Shown here in pieces: positions 1 through 9,341 of a stretch of 64,000 nucleotides of DNA (position 1 is its first letter; the number at the start of each line of letters is the position of its first letter). The notes under the pieces were generated by a model. It made no database searches, was not told the DNA's origin, and was given only the letters and a program-made list of their open reading frames with translations. Source of the DNA: Polynucleobacter sp. AP-Kolm-20A-A1 (GTDB lineage Bacteria > Pseudomonadota > Gammaproteobacteria > Burkholderiales > Burkholderiaceae); contig NZ_CP061315.1 in NCBI RefSeq assembly GCF_018688315.1, positions 496,001-560,000 on the forward strand, given 5' to 3'. A program made the translations under genes and the position numbers.

Positions 1-1
1 G

Positions 2-820
2 ACCTTAGATAATCTTGAAATTTTAAAAAGAAAAAATTGCCAAGGGATATCTGTGCGCCAGATATTAAGGCTGGCGAGAAAAGAATTTTTGTTGGCTGGA
101 ATTTCTTGGAATAAATTCTTTGGCCCCTCAAATATTGATTATGGGGGTTGGATACAGTCATTACTAAAGAGGGAGTCTAATTTTTCATCTTGGCAGTATT
201 TGGCAATTCAAACTGATGAAGTTATTGGCGCCTACTGGGATGCGCTCTCGAATTCAGGTAAGGAGTTATTCATGAGCCGATTCCATCGAGTGTGGGCCGC
301 CAAAAGAGTTCCCTTGCCGGCTCATACTGCACTCAAGCTTCATTCATTGTTTCAGATGGGGATTCTTAGGCATTACCCATACTTGAGGGCAATTAATGGC
401 TCTGGTAGAAATAAGTTCACTGCCCTTGTTGCAAAATCTAAAGGGTCAATATCAAGCACTAAGGTCCATTGTGATTGGCTAATCAATGCTACAGGCCCGT
501 CTAGGGATATCGGCGGCAATACTGAGCTACCTTTAATAAAAAACTTACTCAAATCCGGGCTTATTATCAAAAATCCGCATGGTGGGATTATATTGGACTA
601 TGAAACTTCCATTGTCAAAAGTGTAGCCCATCGAAACCCTAGCCATTTTTACGCAATAGGGCAGCTTACTGCTGGAACTTACTATTTTGTTAGTTCGCTA
701 GACATGGTCTCCCTTAGGGCAAAAAAAGTTGCTAGACATTTAGTTGAATCGCTTCGCTTTCCTCGTGCTCAAAGAGGTCTAGGTAAGAAAATTCAACATG
801 AGACTTCGCATGCCTCATAA
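2..820 (+). CDS. FAD/NAD(P)-binding protein, YdhS-like, 5' end cut off by the window
   Basis: The reading frame is open from base 2 with no stop, so the GTG at 53 is not a convincing start; the N-terminal FAD-binding part lies outside. About 272 C-terminal residues are visible. They include NATGP followed by SRDIGG, typical of the second dinucleotide-fold strand of flavin monooxygenase-like oxidoreductases, and a C-terminal YAIGQLTAGTYYF segment as in the YdhS-type FAD-NAD(P)-binding family. The substrate is unknown. The end overlaps the next gene, an exporter, so the two are probably co-translated. The gene is AT-rich with many ATA, AGA and AGG codons compared with the translation genes further right. 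Family call is fairly firm, function open. Confidence 0.75.
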   Translation, partial: TLDNLEILKRKNCQGISVRQILRLARKEFLLAGISWNKFFGPSNIDYGGWIQSLLKRESNFSSWQYLAIQTDEVIGAYWDALSNSGKELFMSRFHRVWAAKRVPLPAHTALKLHSLFQMGILRHYPYLRAINGSGRNKFTALVAKSKGSISSTKVHCDWLINATGPSRDIGGNTELPLIKNLLKSGLIIKNPHGGIILDYETSIVKSVAHRNPSHFYAIGQLTAGTYYFVSSLDMVSLRAKKVARHLVESLRFPRAQRGLGKKIQHETSHAS

Positions 821-2030
821 AGAAATTTTTTTAATACCGATTCTTATGGCATTAGTCATTTTGCCAATGATTGCTACGGATATCTATCTGCCGGCTATGT
901 CTGATATGGGTTTGCAATTAAGCGCTGCAAGTGCAGATGTTACTAATACCCTAACTTCTTACATGCTTGGCTATTCCCTAAGCCTATTACTTGCCGGAAT
1001 TTTGGCTGATATATATGGACGTCGATTTATTTGTATAGCTGGATTATTGGTTTTTTGCGTTTCAAGTATTGGATGCTACTTTGTATCAACAATTGAGCAA
1101 TTAATTACTTTACGTTTTTTTCAGGCGCTCGGAGGAGGTTGTGGCACCCTACTTGCAAGGGTCATTGTCAGGGATCTATATGATCAGAAATCCCAAGTGA
1201 GGGTATTGAGTTTTTTGGCTGCGGGAATGGTGATTTCCCCTATTTTTGGGCCAAGCCTAGGTGCTTACATTGCGAGCTATTTTGACTGGCGAACAATATT
1301 TTTTGTATTAGCAATCTTTTCATTCCTCGTGCTTATATTTTTGTATATTTTTTTGAGCGAGAGTCTTACGAATCATGAAAATCAAGGCCCTTTTTGCTTT
1401 GGAGATGTAATTTCTCAATACTCTTATTTACTTAGACATCGTGAATTTATGTTTTATACCCTGGTAATTAGCTTTGCCTGGATGGTTTATTTCGCTTTTT
1501 TATCTTCGTCTCCAGTGTTAATTCGAGATTTTTACCAAGCCAGTGCTGTCGAGTACGGCTATATTTTTTCGGCAACTGTCAGTGGCTTCATCTTGGGGAC
1601 ATTTTTTATTCGTTGGAAAATGGCGACTATAAATTTAAGAAATCTAGTCTTTTTGGCTGCAGTAGTTATTTTTATAGCCACTTTAATTGGCTATATATTA
1701 ATTACTCTTCAGATTAAATCTCTTCAAGTCCGACTAATATTTGTTTTTTTCGCTTTATTTGGAATTGGCATTATTTTTCCCGCCGCCCAAGCTGGGGTTA
1801 CCAGGCCATTTAAAAATAATATAGGGCTCATTTCTGGTTTTTTCTATTCAATTGAAATGTTCTTTGGTGCCATTTGTGGTTATGTACTCTCTATGATCGG
1901 AAATGTGACCTGGATATCCACATCGACAATTATGCTAATTGCAGCAATTTGTATTGTTCTGCTTTGTATATTCGACAAATGGTATGAGCTTAGTAGGGGG
2001 TTGATTAGATTTAATCCCCTAGTTAAATGA
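798..2030 (+). CDS. MFS drug-resistance transporter, Bcr/CflA type
   Basis: About 410 residues, almost wholly hydrophobic, fitting 12 membrane helices of a proton-driven inner-membrane exporter. Motif A of the major facilitator superfamily is visible between helices 2 and 3 (LAGILADIYGRR). The segment QALGGGCGTLLARVIVRDLY matches the Bcr/CflA subgroup, which exports drugs or small metabolites. The start is either the ATG at 798, overlapping the previous gene by 23 nt, or the ATG at 810, overlapping by 11 nt. Its stop overlaps the Nudix start as ATGA, so the three left-edge genes look like one operon. The cargo cannot be read from sequence; with an FAD enzyme upstream, a small-molecule product is a reasonable guess. 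Confidence 0.85.
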   Translation: MRLRMPHKEIFLIPILMALVILPMIATDIYLPAMSDMGLQLSAASADVTNTLTSYMLGYSLSLLLAGILADIYGRRFICIAGLLVFCVSSIGCYFVSTIEQLITLRFFQALGGGCGTLLARVIVRDLYDQKSQVRVLSFLAAGMVISPIFGPSLGAYIASYFDWRTIFFVLAIFSFLVLIFLYIFLSESLTNHENQGPFCFGDVISQYSYLLRHREFMFYTLVISFAWMVYFAFLSSSPVLIRDFYQASAVEYGYIFSATVSGFILGTFFIRWKMATINLRNLVFLAAVVIFIATLIGYILITLQIKSLQVRLIFVFFALFGIGIIFPAAQAGVTRPFKNNIGLISGFFYSIEMFFGAICGYVLSMIGNVTWISTSTIMLIAAICIVLLCIFDKWYELSRGLIRFNPLVK

Positions 2031-2497
2031 GCGGTACGTTGAAGTTCGATGAAGAACTGCGCATAAAGACCATTTTGGATTCCAATAATCCGTTTTCAAG
2101 AAAAAATTCGGAGGGCCACATTACTGCTAGCGGACTAGCCATTCAGGACGATAAAGTATTGTTGATATTCCACCCTTATATAAAACGTTGGCTTCAACCC
2201 GGCGGACATGTTGATGACGGCGAGTCTCCGGTTGAGGCGGCAATCCGAGAAGTGTATGAGGAGACTGGATATATCTGCGAATTAGACACAGATAATCAAG
2301 ACCCTATTGATATTGATATCCACGAGATTCCTGAAAACCCAAAAAAGGGTGAGGGTGCTCATTTACACATCGATCTTCTATATAAGCTGAAAGTCGTGGA
2401 CCAAGAAAAATCCTCTGAGGATATTTCTTGCGAGTGGTTCTCTTTTGATCGAGTGGAAAGTGCTCGTATTCAGCGAGCTTTAGCAAGGTTGATTTAG
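2027..2497 (+). CDS. Nudix hydrolase
   Basis: A 156-residue protein with a complete Nudix box at residues 60-82: Gly60, Glu66, Arg74-Glu75, Glu78-Glu79 and Gly81 in the spacing GX5EX7REUXEEXGU. These enzymes use Mg2+ to hydrolyse nucleoside diphosphates linked to another group; the specific substrate is not predictable here. It starts in an ATGA overlap with the transporter stop, so translation is probably coupled. Its stop overlaps the stop of glnD on the other strand by 4 nt (TTAG). It appears somewhat short at the C-terminal end of the fold, but the catalytic helix is intact. Confidence 0.85.
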   Translation: MSGTLKFDEELRIKTILDSNNPFSRKNSEGHITASGLAIQDDKVLLIFHPYIKRWLQPGGHVDDGESPVEAAIREVYEETGYICELDTDNQDPIDIDIHEIPENPKKGEGAHLHIDLLYKLKVVDQEKSSEDISCEWFSFDRVESARIQRALARLI

Positions 2498-5091
2498 GCC
2501 CCTAAAGCCTCAAGCAATTCTGTTTCCAATTGGATTTGTAACTTTGGATTCTTGCCTAGATTTGCGGCATCTAATAAAAGTACGTCTTCTACACGCTCAC
2601 CTAGGGTGTTGATCCTTGCTGTATGAATTGACACCTGGTGTTTCGCTAACACTCTAGAGATAGTGTAGAGCAAGCCAGTTCTGTCGCTAGCTGAGAGTGC
2701 TAGCGTGTAATACCTGCCACGATCATCTGGAACCATGTGAACCCTTGGTTGAATCGGGAAGGTGCGTGATTGCCTTGATAGGCGGCCCATGCTTGGTGCT
2801 GGCAACGGCTCAGCATTCGTAAGCGCGGCCGTTAACTCGAATTCAACCAATTGAATGAGGTCACGATAGCTACCACCATCGTCTACAAGGTTGCTGCCGG
2901 AAATTTGGAAGCTATCTAAGGCGTAACCATGGCGTGTCGTATGAATGCGCGCATCCCAGATCGAGAAACCATGACGCTCAAAGTATGCGCAGATACGGGC
3001 AAAGAGATCTTCCTGGTCTTTTACGTATACGGCAACTTGCAATCCCTCTCCAATCGGGGAGAGTCTTGCTCGAACAATGGGCTGCTCGCTGCTTACTTTG
3101 TTAAATAAGTGCCTTGTGAGCCATGCGATGTCAGAAGAGTCTTGCCTTAAGAAAAAGGCTACATCCAACTGCTTCCAAAACTCTTCGTAAGCTTCATCAT
3201 TGATGCCATAAAGACGTAATTTAGCTCTAGATTCTTCTTGGTGCTGTGCTAATTCTGAAGAAGCATCTGGTTTGGCTCCACCCAACACTCGCAGTGTTGC
3301 GCGATAGAGGTCCTCTAGTAGTTTGCCTTTCCAGGCATTCCAAACTTTAGGGCTGGTGCCTCGGACATCGGCTACGGTCAATAAGTAAAGCGCAGTAAGG
3401 TGGCGTTCATCACCAACTTTCTTGGCAAAAGCCTTAACCACATCAGGATCAGTGATGTCTTGCTTCTGAGCTGTTTGGCTCATGTTGAGATGTTCGGCCA
3501 CCAGCCAGACTAATAGCTCGGTATCTTTTTTATCGAGACCATGATCTTTAGCAAACTTGCGCATGTCTGCTTTGCCAAGTTGAGAGTGATCACCACCACG
3601 TCCTTTGGCAATATCATGAAAGAGTGCGGCAATAACGAGTAGCCATGGCTTTTCAAAGTGAGCGATTAGGCTGCTGCAGAATGGGAACTCATGAGTATGT
3701 TCAACAACCATAAAGCGGCGCACATTACGCAGCACCATTAGGATGTGCTGATCCACTGTGTAGATATGGAACAAGTCATGCTGCATCTGCCCAACAATCT
3801 TTCTGAAAGCTGGAAGATAGCGACCTAGTACGCTGCTGCGGTTCATTAGGTGAAAGGCGCGACTGACGCCTTCGGGTTGCTTCAAGATCTCAATGAATAG
3901 CGCTCTATTAATCGGATCTGCTCGCCACTTGCTATCCATTTTTTGGCGAGCGTTGTAAAGCGCTCTAAAAATGGTGGCAGAAAGACTTTTGACGTTCGAC
4001 GTTTGGGCAAACACCAAGAAGGTTCTCAGGATTTGCTCGGGATGCTTTTGAAAGAGCTGCGGATCGGTAATATCCAACACGCCTTGGCGCTCAATAAAGT
4101 GCTCGTTACCTTCGCCTGGAATCGCGAGAATTGTCTTGGACTCTTGTGGAAAGAGTAGAGCCTCAATGTTTTGTAGAAGAACATCGTTTAGTTGAGTAAC
4201 CGCTTTTGCTGCCCAGTAATAGCGACGCATGATGGCTTCGCTGGCTTGCCGAGAGTTCTCTTCTGTGATTCCCATTGATGCAGCTAGTGCGGCTTGTAAG
4301 TCAAAAGCGAGAACATCTTGCCTGCGCCCTGCCAGTAAATGTAAATTAGCGCGTAGTGTTTCTAAGAAGCGTTGATTGCGATTGAGTTCAGTGAGCTCGC
4401 GTTGGGTGACAAGACCAGCCTCATGGAGATCTTTAAAGGTGTCGCCCAATAAAGCAGCCTTGCTAACCCAAGAGATCACCTGTAAATCGCGCAAACCACC
4501 AGGACTCTCTTTGCAATTAGGCTCCAAAGAGTATGGGGTATTTTGGTATTTGTAATGACGCTGAATTTGCTCTGCTTGCTTGGCTTGGAAGAATGCTTTT
4601 GGATCCATAGCTGCTTCAAAGGCTTTCGAGAAGTCTTTGAATAGTTGCTTCTTGCCACAAAGTAGTCGTGCCTCAAGTAATGAGGTTCGCACTGTGATGT
4701 CTTGTTCAGATTCAGAAATGCATTCGGCGACAGTTCTTACTGATGAGCCGATCTCTAAACCGGTATCCCAGCAGCTTGCAACAAACTGCTCAACTTGTTT
4801 TGATAAGGATTGCGCTTTCTTTTCATCTGCCGGCAGCAGTATCAAGATGTCGATATCAGAGTAAGGGAACAAGGCTCCTCTGCCAAAACCGCCAACCGCT
4901 ACTAATGTAGCTTCGTTATTTAAGCCGCAGTTATTCCATAGATGACTGAGAAGTTGATCACTCAGTTTAGAAAGTTGCTTGGTTAGCTTTCCAACTGCTT
5001 GTGTTTTTTTGAACTCAGCATAAGCAATCTCACGAGCGGCGCGCAGACTAGCTGCATCGGTAATAACGCTGGCTGTCTGTGACTTGCTCAT
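2494..5091 (-). CDS. glnD: Bifunctional [protein-PII] uridylyltransferase / uridylyl-removing enzyme
   Basis: An 865-residue protein with the full GlnD order. The nucleotidyltransferase site lies near residues 67-84 (GGFGRG, then SDIDILIL with Asp79 and Asp81). A central HD phosphohydrolase domain contains [14 protein letters not shown], and two ACT domains fill the C-terminus (about 690-865) where glutamine is sensed. It adds UMP to PII under nitrogen limitation and removes it when glutamine is high. It lies 4 nt downstream of map on the minus strand, so the two are probably cotranscribed; this pairing is common in betaproteobacteria. No PII gene is present in the window. Confidence 0.97.
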   Translation of the reverse strand: MSKSQTASVITDAASLRAAREIAYAEFKKTQAVGKLTKQLSKLSDQLLSHLWNNCGLNNEATLVAVGGFGRGALFPYSDIDILILLPADEKKAQSLSKQVEQFVASCWDTGLEIGSSVRTVAECISESEQDITVRTSLLEARLLCGKKQLFKDFSKAFEAAMDPKAFFQAKQAEQIQRHYKYQNTPYSLEPNCKESPGGLRDLQVISWVSKAALLGDTFKDLHEAGLVTQRELTELNRNQRFLETLRANLHLLAGRRQDVLAFDLQAALAASMGITEENSRQASEAIMRRYYWAAKAVTQLNDVLLQNIEALLFPQESKTILAIPGEGNEHFIERQGVLDITDPQLFQKHPEQILRTFLVFAQTSNVKSLSATIFRALYNARQKMDSKWRADPINRALFIEILKQPEGVSRAFHLMNRSSVLGRYLPAFRKIVGQMQHDLFHIYTVDQHILMVLRNVRRFMVVEHTHEFPFCSSLIAHFEKPWLLVIAALFHDIAKGRGGDHSQLGKADMRKFAKDHGLDKKDTELLVWLVAEHLNMSQTAQKQDITDPDVVKAFAKKVGDERHLTALYLLTVADVRGTSPKVWNAWKGKLLEDLYRATLRVLGGAKPDASSELAQHQEESRAKLRLYGINDEAYEEFWKQLDVAFFLRQDSSDIAWLTRHLFNKVSSEQPIVRARLSPIGEGLQVAVYVKDQEDLFARICAYFERHGFSIWDARIHTTRHGYALDSFQISGSNLVDDGGSYRDLIQLVEFELTAALTNAEPLPAPSMGRLSRQSRTFPIQPRVHMVPDDRGRYYTLALSASDRTGLLYTISRVLAKHQVSIHTARINTLGERVEDVLLLDAANLGKNPKLQIQLETELLEALGA

Positions 5092-5095
5092 GAAT

Positions 5096-5932
5096 TTATA
5101 CGCTTGCTACTGAGGGCCCAAATGACAGGCCTTTGACGCAATCCGGAGGTGGGTTGCTACCTTCTGACCATGTAAGCACTTCAACACCAGTAGCGGTAAC
5201 CAAAAGCGTATGTTCCCACTGAGCTGACAAGCTGCGATCTTTTGTTTTTACAGTCCACTGGTCAGGCATGGTTCGAATATCGCGCTTGCCCGCATTAATC
5301 ATCGGCTCAATTGTGAATGTCATGCCGGCTTCTAGCTTTTCGCCAGTACCAGGTTTGCCATAGTGAAGAATCTGTGGATCTTGATGGAATACTTTTCCAA
5401 TCCCATGGCCGCAGTATTCACGTACCACTGAGTAACCCGCTTTTTCTGCGTGAGTCTGAATCACGTGACCAATATCACCAAGTAATGCACCCGGTTTAAC
5501 TTGAGCAATTCCAAGCCACATACACTCAAAAGTAATTTGGGTAAGACGTTTTGCCATTACAGAAACTTCACCCACCATGAACATGCGGCTGGTATCGCCG
5601 TAGTAACCATGAGGAGTAATAACAGTGATATCTAGATTCACTACATCACCAGTTTTTAAAACTTTGTCTCCTGGGATGCCATGGCAGATCACATCATTCA
5701 CCGAGGTGCAGATAGATGCTGGAAAAGGGGGGTAACCAGGAGGCTGATAGTTCAGCGGGGCGGGAATGGTCTTTTGGACATCGCGCATGTACTCATGGCA
5801 AATTCGATCCAATTCTCCGGTAGTTACTCCCGCTTTAACGTGAGGGGCTACATGATCAAGAACTTCGCTGGCTAAGCGCCCAGCTTCGCGCATCCCAAGG
5901 ATGTCTTTTTCGGCAGTAAATACACTATTCAT
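5096..5932 (-). CDS. map: Methionine aminopeptidase type I
   Basis: 278 residues, removing the initiator methionine from nascent proteins. The five metal ligands of the pita-bread fold are visible: Asp101, Asp113, His176 (CGHGIG), Glu209 (FTIEPM) and Glu240 (QWEH). Its C-terminus runs about 15 residues beyond the E. coli enzyme. It is divergent from rpsB across a 268-bp intergenic region, the classic map/rpsB arrangement, and is followed by glnD. The leader between its start and rpsB holds a striking 12-bp inverted repeat, described separately. Confidence 0.97.
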   Translation of the reverse strand: MNSVFTAEKDILGMREAGRLASEVLDHVAPHVKAGVTTGELDRICHEYMRDVQKTIPAPLNYQPPGYPPFPASICTSVNDVICHGIPGDKVLKTGDVVNLDITVITPHGYYGDTSRMFMVGEVSVMAKRLTQITFECMWLGIAQVKPGALLGDIGHVIQTHAEKAGYSVVREYCGHGIGKVFHQDPQILHYGKPGTGEKLEAGMTFTIEPMINAGKRDIRTMPDQWTVKTKDRSLSAQWEHTLLVTATGVEVLTWSEGSNPPPDCVKGLSFGPSVASV

Positions 5933-5971
5933 GCCTTGATTATCAACGACTTGGAGAGTTTTGGCTTGCCA

Positions 5972-5996
5972 TAATTGCCTAAATTTTAGGCAATTA
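5972..5996. repeat. Perfect 12-bp inverted repeat in the map/rpsB intergenic region
   Basis: The half-sites TAATTGCCTAAA (5972-5983) and TTTAGGCAATTA (5985-5996) flank a single T. The dyad begins 40 bp upstream of the map start and ends about 90 bp before the rpsB -10 box. With a one-base centre it looks more like a protein-binding site than a terminator. As RNA it could fold with a 3-nt loop in the map leader. It lies between divergent genes, where a terminator is not expected. Confidence 0.6.
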
Positions 5997-6086
5997 CCCC
6001 ATTTTTAGGGCTTCTAGGTGTCATTTTGGGGATTGAGCCCCTTGTTCAGGCAGGGGTGGGCCTGGCTAGAGCATTGATATTTAAGC

Positions 6087-6092
6087 TATAAT
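6087..6092 (+). promoter_or_regulatory. -10 box of the rpsB promoter
   Basis: TATAAT, a perfect sigma-70 -10 hexamer, lies 109 nt before the rpsB start. No good -35 hexamer is found at the 17-bp distance (the sequence there is close to GGCTAG), so the promoter may depend on an activator or upstream AT tract. The implied leader is about 100 nt. Confidence 0.5.
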
Positions 6093-6127
6093 TTCGTTCT
6101 CAGGTCTATTTTGGACTTGAAATCGCG

Positions 6128-6175
6128 AGTTGAGCCTTCCAGGGTGGCGTTTTTTAGCGCAGCTAGGACTCAACT
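6128..6175 (+). promoter_or_regulatory. Structured 5' leader of rpsB
   Basis: AGTTGAGCCT (6128-6137) pairs with AGG-A-CTCAACT (6165-6175), giving a 10-bp stem with one bulged A. Inside, GCG (6147-6149) can pair with CGC (6158-6160) around a T-rich loop. The element ends 25 nt before the rpsB start. Ribosomal protein S2 is known to repress its own operon through the rpsB leader in gammaproteobacteria; a similar role here is inference. Confidence 0.4.
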
Positions 6176-6200
6176 TTAGGAACAACCCTTAGGAGAAGTT

Positions 6201-6950
6201 ATGTCAGTAACTATGCGTCAAATGCTGGAAGCCGGTTGCCATTTTGGTCACCAAACTCGCTTCTGGTCCCCAAAGATGGCCCCTTTCATTTTCGGTCATC
6301 GCAACAAAATCCACATCATCAACTTGGAAAAAACATTGCCAATGTTTCAGGACGCCCTGAAATTTGCAAAACAAGTTGCTGCTAATCGTGGCACGATTTT
6401 ATTTGTTGGTACTAAGCGTCAATCACGCGAGATCATTGCTGAAGAAGCTGCTCGTGCTGGAATGCCTTACATCGACAGCCGTTGGTTGGGCGGTACGCTC
6501 ACCAACTTCAAAACTGTTAAAGGTTCCCTCAAGCGTTTGAAAGACATGGCAGTTGCTAAAGAAGCTGGCGACTGGGAAAAGCTTTCCAAGAAAGAGGCTT
6601 TGACTAATGATCGTGATCTCGACAAATTACAAAAAGCGCTTGGCGGTATTCAAGATTTGAACGGCGTTCCTGATGCAATTTTCGTAGTGGACGTTGGCTA
6701 TCACAAGATTGCTATTACTGAAGCGAACAAACTTGGCATCCCAGTTATCGCTGTTGTAGATACCAACCATTCACCAGAAGGCGTTGATTACATCATTCCT
6801 GGTAACGATGACTCTAGCAAAGCAGTTCTCCTCTACGCACGTGGTATTGCTGATGCAATCCTTGAAGGCAAAGCTAACTCAGTTCAAGAAATCTTGACAG
6901 CAGTTAAAGAGGGTGAAGAAGAGTTTGTTGAAGAAGGGAAAGCTGAATAA
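6201..6950 (+). CDS. rpsB: 30S ribosomal protein S2
   Basis: 249 residues. The opening [18 protein letters not shown] and the later [12 protein letters not shown] and [19 protein letters not shown] segments are signature S2 sequence. S2 joins the small subunit late and helps bind S1. The ATG at 6201 has a good AGGAGA site 8-10 nt upstream. The stop overlaps the tsf start (TAATG), so translation of the pair is coupled. The acidic C-terminus ([11 protein letters not shown]) is normal for betaproteobacterial S2. Confidence 0.98.
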   Translation: MSVTMRQMLEAGCHFGHQTRFWSPKMAPFIFGHRNKIHIINLEKTLPMFQDALKFAKQVAANRGTILFVGTKRQSREIIAEEAARAGMPYIDSRWLGGTLTNFKTVKGSLKRLKDMAVAKEAGDWEKLSKKEALTNDRDLDKLQKALGGIQDLNGVPDAIFVVDVGYHKIAITEANKLGIPVIAVVDTNHSPEGVDYIIPGNDDSSKAVLLYARGIADAILEGKANSVQEILTAVKEGEEEFVEEGKAE

Positions 6951-7834
6951 TGGCCGCTATTACCGCTGCAATGGTTGGCGAGTTACGCGCCAAAACTGAT
7001 GCTCCGATGATGGAGTGCAAAAAGGCTTTGACTGAGGCTGATGGTGATATGGCTCGTGCAGAAGAAATTCTGCGTGTAAAGCTTGGTAGCAAAGCTGGTA
7101 AAGCAGCTTCTCGTGTAACTGCTGAAGGTATCGTTGCTGCTTCTATCAATGGCACTACAGGCGCATTATTGGAAGTGAACTGCGAAACTGATTTCGTTTC
7201 TAAGAACGACGACTTCTTGGCATTTACAAATGATTGCGTTAAGTTGGTTGCTGAAAAGAACCCAGCTGACGTTGCTGCTTTGTTGGCATTGCCATTGAAT
7301 GGTCAAACGGTGGATGAAGTTCGTAGCGCATTGATCGGTAAGATCGGTGAGAACATCATGCCACGTCGCTTCAAGCGTTTTGCTGGTAGCAATAAGTTGG
7401 TTTCTTACCTCCACGGAACTCGTATTGGTGTAGTGGTTGAGTTCGAAGGTGACGATACTGCAGCTAAAGACGTAGCAATGCACATTGCTGCGATGAAGCC
7501 AGTGGCCTTATCTATGGCTGATGTTCCTGCTGAAGCGATCGCTGTTGAGCGTAGCGTTGCTGTTCAAAAAGCTGCCGAATCTGGCAAACCACCAGAAATC
7601 GTTGAAAAGATGGTTGAAGGTTCTATTCAGAAGTACCTCAAAGAGGTTTCTTTGTTGAACCAAACTTTCGTTAAAAACGACAAGCAAACTGTCGAGCAAA
7701 TGCTCAAGGCTGCAAATACAACAATCAAGGGCTTCACCATGTTTGTTGTAGGCGAGGGCATTGAGAAGCGTCAAGACGACTTTGCGGCTGAAGTAGCTGC
7801 ACAAGTGGCTGCCGCCTCTAAAGCAACTGCTTAA
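6950..7834 (+). CDS. tsf: Elongation factor Ts
   Basis: 294 residues, the guanine nucleotide exchange factor that recycles EF-Tu. The N-terminal UBA-like domain carries [18 protein letters not shown], the family signature, and the second signature [16 protein letters not shown] segment ([17 protein letters not shown]) follows. The length fits the Proteobacteria. It is translationally coupled to rpsB and followed by a strong terminator, so rpsB-tsf is the main transcription unit and pyrH starts a new one. Confidence 0.98.
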   Translation: MAAITAAMVGELRAKTDAPMMECKKALTEADGDMARAEEILRVKLGSKAGKAASRVTAEGIVAASINGTTGALLEVNCETDFVSKNDDFLAFTNDCVKLVAEKNPADVAALLALPLNGQTVDEVRSALIGKIGENIMPRRFKRFAGSNKLVSYLHGTRIGVVVEFEGDDTAAKDVAMHIAAMKPVALSMADVPAEAIAVERSVAVQKAAESGKPPEIVEKMVEGSIQKYLKEVSLLNQTFVKNDKQTVEQMLKAANTTIKGFTMFVVGEGIEKRQDDFAAEVAAQVAAASKATA

Positions 7835-7843
7835 TTAGCTAGT

Positions 7844-7859
7844 CTGGGGCTTGCCCCAG
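7844..7859 (+). other. Small GC hairpin just after tsf
   Basis: CTGGGG (7844-7849) and CCCCAG (7854-7859) form a 6-bp stem around CTTG, 9 nt after the tsf stop and 16 nt before the main terminator. There is no T tract, so it is not a terminator by itself. It may protect the 3' end or assist the terminator. Confidence 0.4.
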
Positions 7860-7875
7860 CCGGTTGGCAATACCC

Positions 7876-7914
7876 AAAAGGGCACAGAAACCTTAGTTTC
7901 TGTGCCCTTTTCTT
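7876..7914 (+). terminator. Rho-independent terminator after rpsB-tsf
   Basis: A perfect 16-bp stem: AAAAGGGCACAGAAAC (7876-7891), loop CTTA, GTTTCTGTGCCCTTTT (7896-7911), then TCTTT. It should stop plus-strand transcription, and the A-tract arm also gives a T tract in the other direction. Confidence 0.92.
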
Positions 7915-7933
7915 TGATCCTTCCCAAGCCCTT

Positions 7934-7939
7934 TATAAT
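7934..7939 (+). promoter_or_regulatory. -10 box of the pyrH promoter
   Basis: TATAAT lies 82 nt upstream of the pyrH start. The best -35-like sequence (TTTGAT, 7913-7918) sits right at the T tail of the tsf terminator with a short 15-bp spacer. So the promoter is placed immediately behind the terminator. Confidence 0.45.
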
Positions 7940-8020
7940 TTGGCTGAGATATTAAAAAGTGCTTAAAGATCAATAAGCTAAGTAAGTTAATTACTTGGCA
8001 AATTACGGAAAATAAAAAAC

Positions 8021-8731
8021 ATGCCAGCCTACAAACGAGTCCTCCTAAAACTATCTGGTGAAGCCCTTATGGGTGACGATGCTTTCGGCATCAATCCAGT
8101 CACTATTGATTCCATGGTCAAGGAAATTGCCGAAGTGGTGAATAGCGGGGTAGAGCTAGCGATCGTGATTGGTGGTGGAAATATTTTCCGCGGTGTTGCA
8201 GGTGGTGCCGCCGGTATGGATCGTGCAACTGCTGATTACATGGGTATGTTGGCAACTATGATGAATTCCTTGGCGCTGCAAGATGCGTTGCGTCAAAAAG
8301 GTGTTGAGGCGCGCGTGCAGTCCGCTCTTCGCATGGATCAAGTCGTTGAACCGTATATTCGTCCGCGCGCTATTCGTGCAATGGGTGAGGGTAAGGTAGT
8401 TATCTTCGCTGCTGGCACTGGAAACCCATTCTTTACTACCGACACGGCAGCCGCTCTGCGCGGTGCTGAGATGGGTGTTGAGGTAATGCTCAAAGCAACT
8501 AAAGTTGATGGCATCTATAGTGCCGATCCAGTGAAGGATCCAACAGCTACTTTATATAAAACGATTACGTTTGACGAAGCTTTAATCAAAAATCTACAAG
8601 TCATGGATGCAACTGCATTTGCGTTGTGCCGTGACCGCAAATTACCAATCAAAGTATTTTCGATTCTCAAGCCAGGCGCATTAATGCGTGTAGTGCAAGG
8701 TGAATCTGAAGGTACTTTGGTGCACGTTTAA
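8021..8731 (+). CDS. pyrH: UMP kinase
   Basis: 236 residues, phosphorylating UMP to UDP with ATP in pyrimidine nucleotide synthesis. It belongs to the amino acid kinase fold, not the NMP kinase fold. [13 protein letters not shown] at the N-terminus, [11 protein letters not shown] (about 47-57), [16 protein letters not shown] (about 132-147) and the [17 protein letters not shown] segment are diagnostic. It starts the pyrH-frr-uppS-cdsA-dxr run; frr follows after 24 nt. Confidence 0.98.
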   Translation: MPAYKRVLLKLSGEALMGDDAFGINPVTIDSMVKEIAEVVNSGVELAIVIGGGNIFRGVAGGAAGMDRATADYMGMLATMMNSLALQDALRQKGVEARVQSALRMDQVVEPYIRPRAIRAMGEGKVVIFAAGTGNPFFTTDTAAALRGAEMGVEVMLKATKVDGIYSADPVKDPTATLYKTITFDEALIKNLQVMDATAFALCRDRKLPIKVFSILKPGALMRVVQGESEGTLVHV

Positions 8732-8755
8732 GGTACATGTTTAATAGGGGGCCTG

Positions 8756-9316
8756 ATGTCTGCAGCAGAAATTAAAACCAATACCAATCAAAAGATGGAA
8801 AAGTCTCTCGAGGCTTTGAAGACCAATTTGGCGAAGATTCGCTCTGGTCGTGCCAACCCAGGAATTCTGGAGCACATTCATGTGGATTACTACGGTAACC
8901 CAACTCCGCTGAGCCAAGTTGCCAGCTTGGGCCTGGCTGATGCCCGCACCATCAATGTTCAACCGTTTGAAAAGACGATGGTTGCAGCAGTTGAGAAGGC
9001 AATTCGTGATTCTGACTTGGGTTTAAATCCTGCGTCACAAGGCACCGTGATTCGCGTACCAATGCCGGCTTTGACCGAGGAGCGTCGTCGCGAACTCACT
9101 AAAGTCGTTAAGAGCGAAGGCGAAGATACGAAGATTGCTGTGCGTAATTTACGTCGTGATGCTAATGAGCACCTTAAGCGCTTAACGAAAGATAAAGAAA
9201 TCTCTGAAGATGATGAACGTCGTGCAACTGACGACATTCAGAAGATGACTGATAAAGCAGTGGTAGATATCGACAAGATCATTGCTGAAAAAGAAAAAGA
9301 GATCATGACGGTTTAA
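8756..9316 (+). CDS. frr: Ribosome recycling factor
   Basis: 186 residues, splitting post-termination ribosomes together with EF-G. The three-helix bundle signature [21 protein letters not shown] (residues about 26-46, overlapping several helices) and the C-terminal [25 protein letters not shown] helix are present. RBS AGGGGG lies just before the start at 8756. It sits between pyrH and uppS, as in many Proteobacteria. Confidence 0.97.
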   Translation: MSAAEIKTNTNQKMEKSLEALKTNLAKIRSGRANPGILEHIHVDYYGNPTPLSQVASLGLADARTINVQPFEKTMVAAVEKAIRDSDLGLNPASQGTVIRVPMPALTEERRRELTKVVKSEGEDTKIAVRNLRRDANEHLKRLTKDKEISEDDERRATDDIQKMTDKAVVDIDKIIAEKEKEIMTV

Positions 9317-9341
9317 TACCCGATTGAATTTTCAGTTTCTG

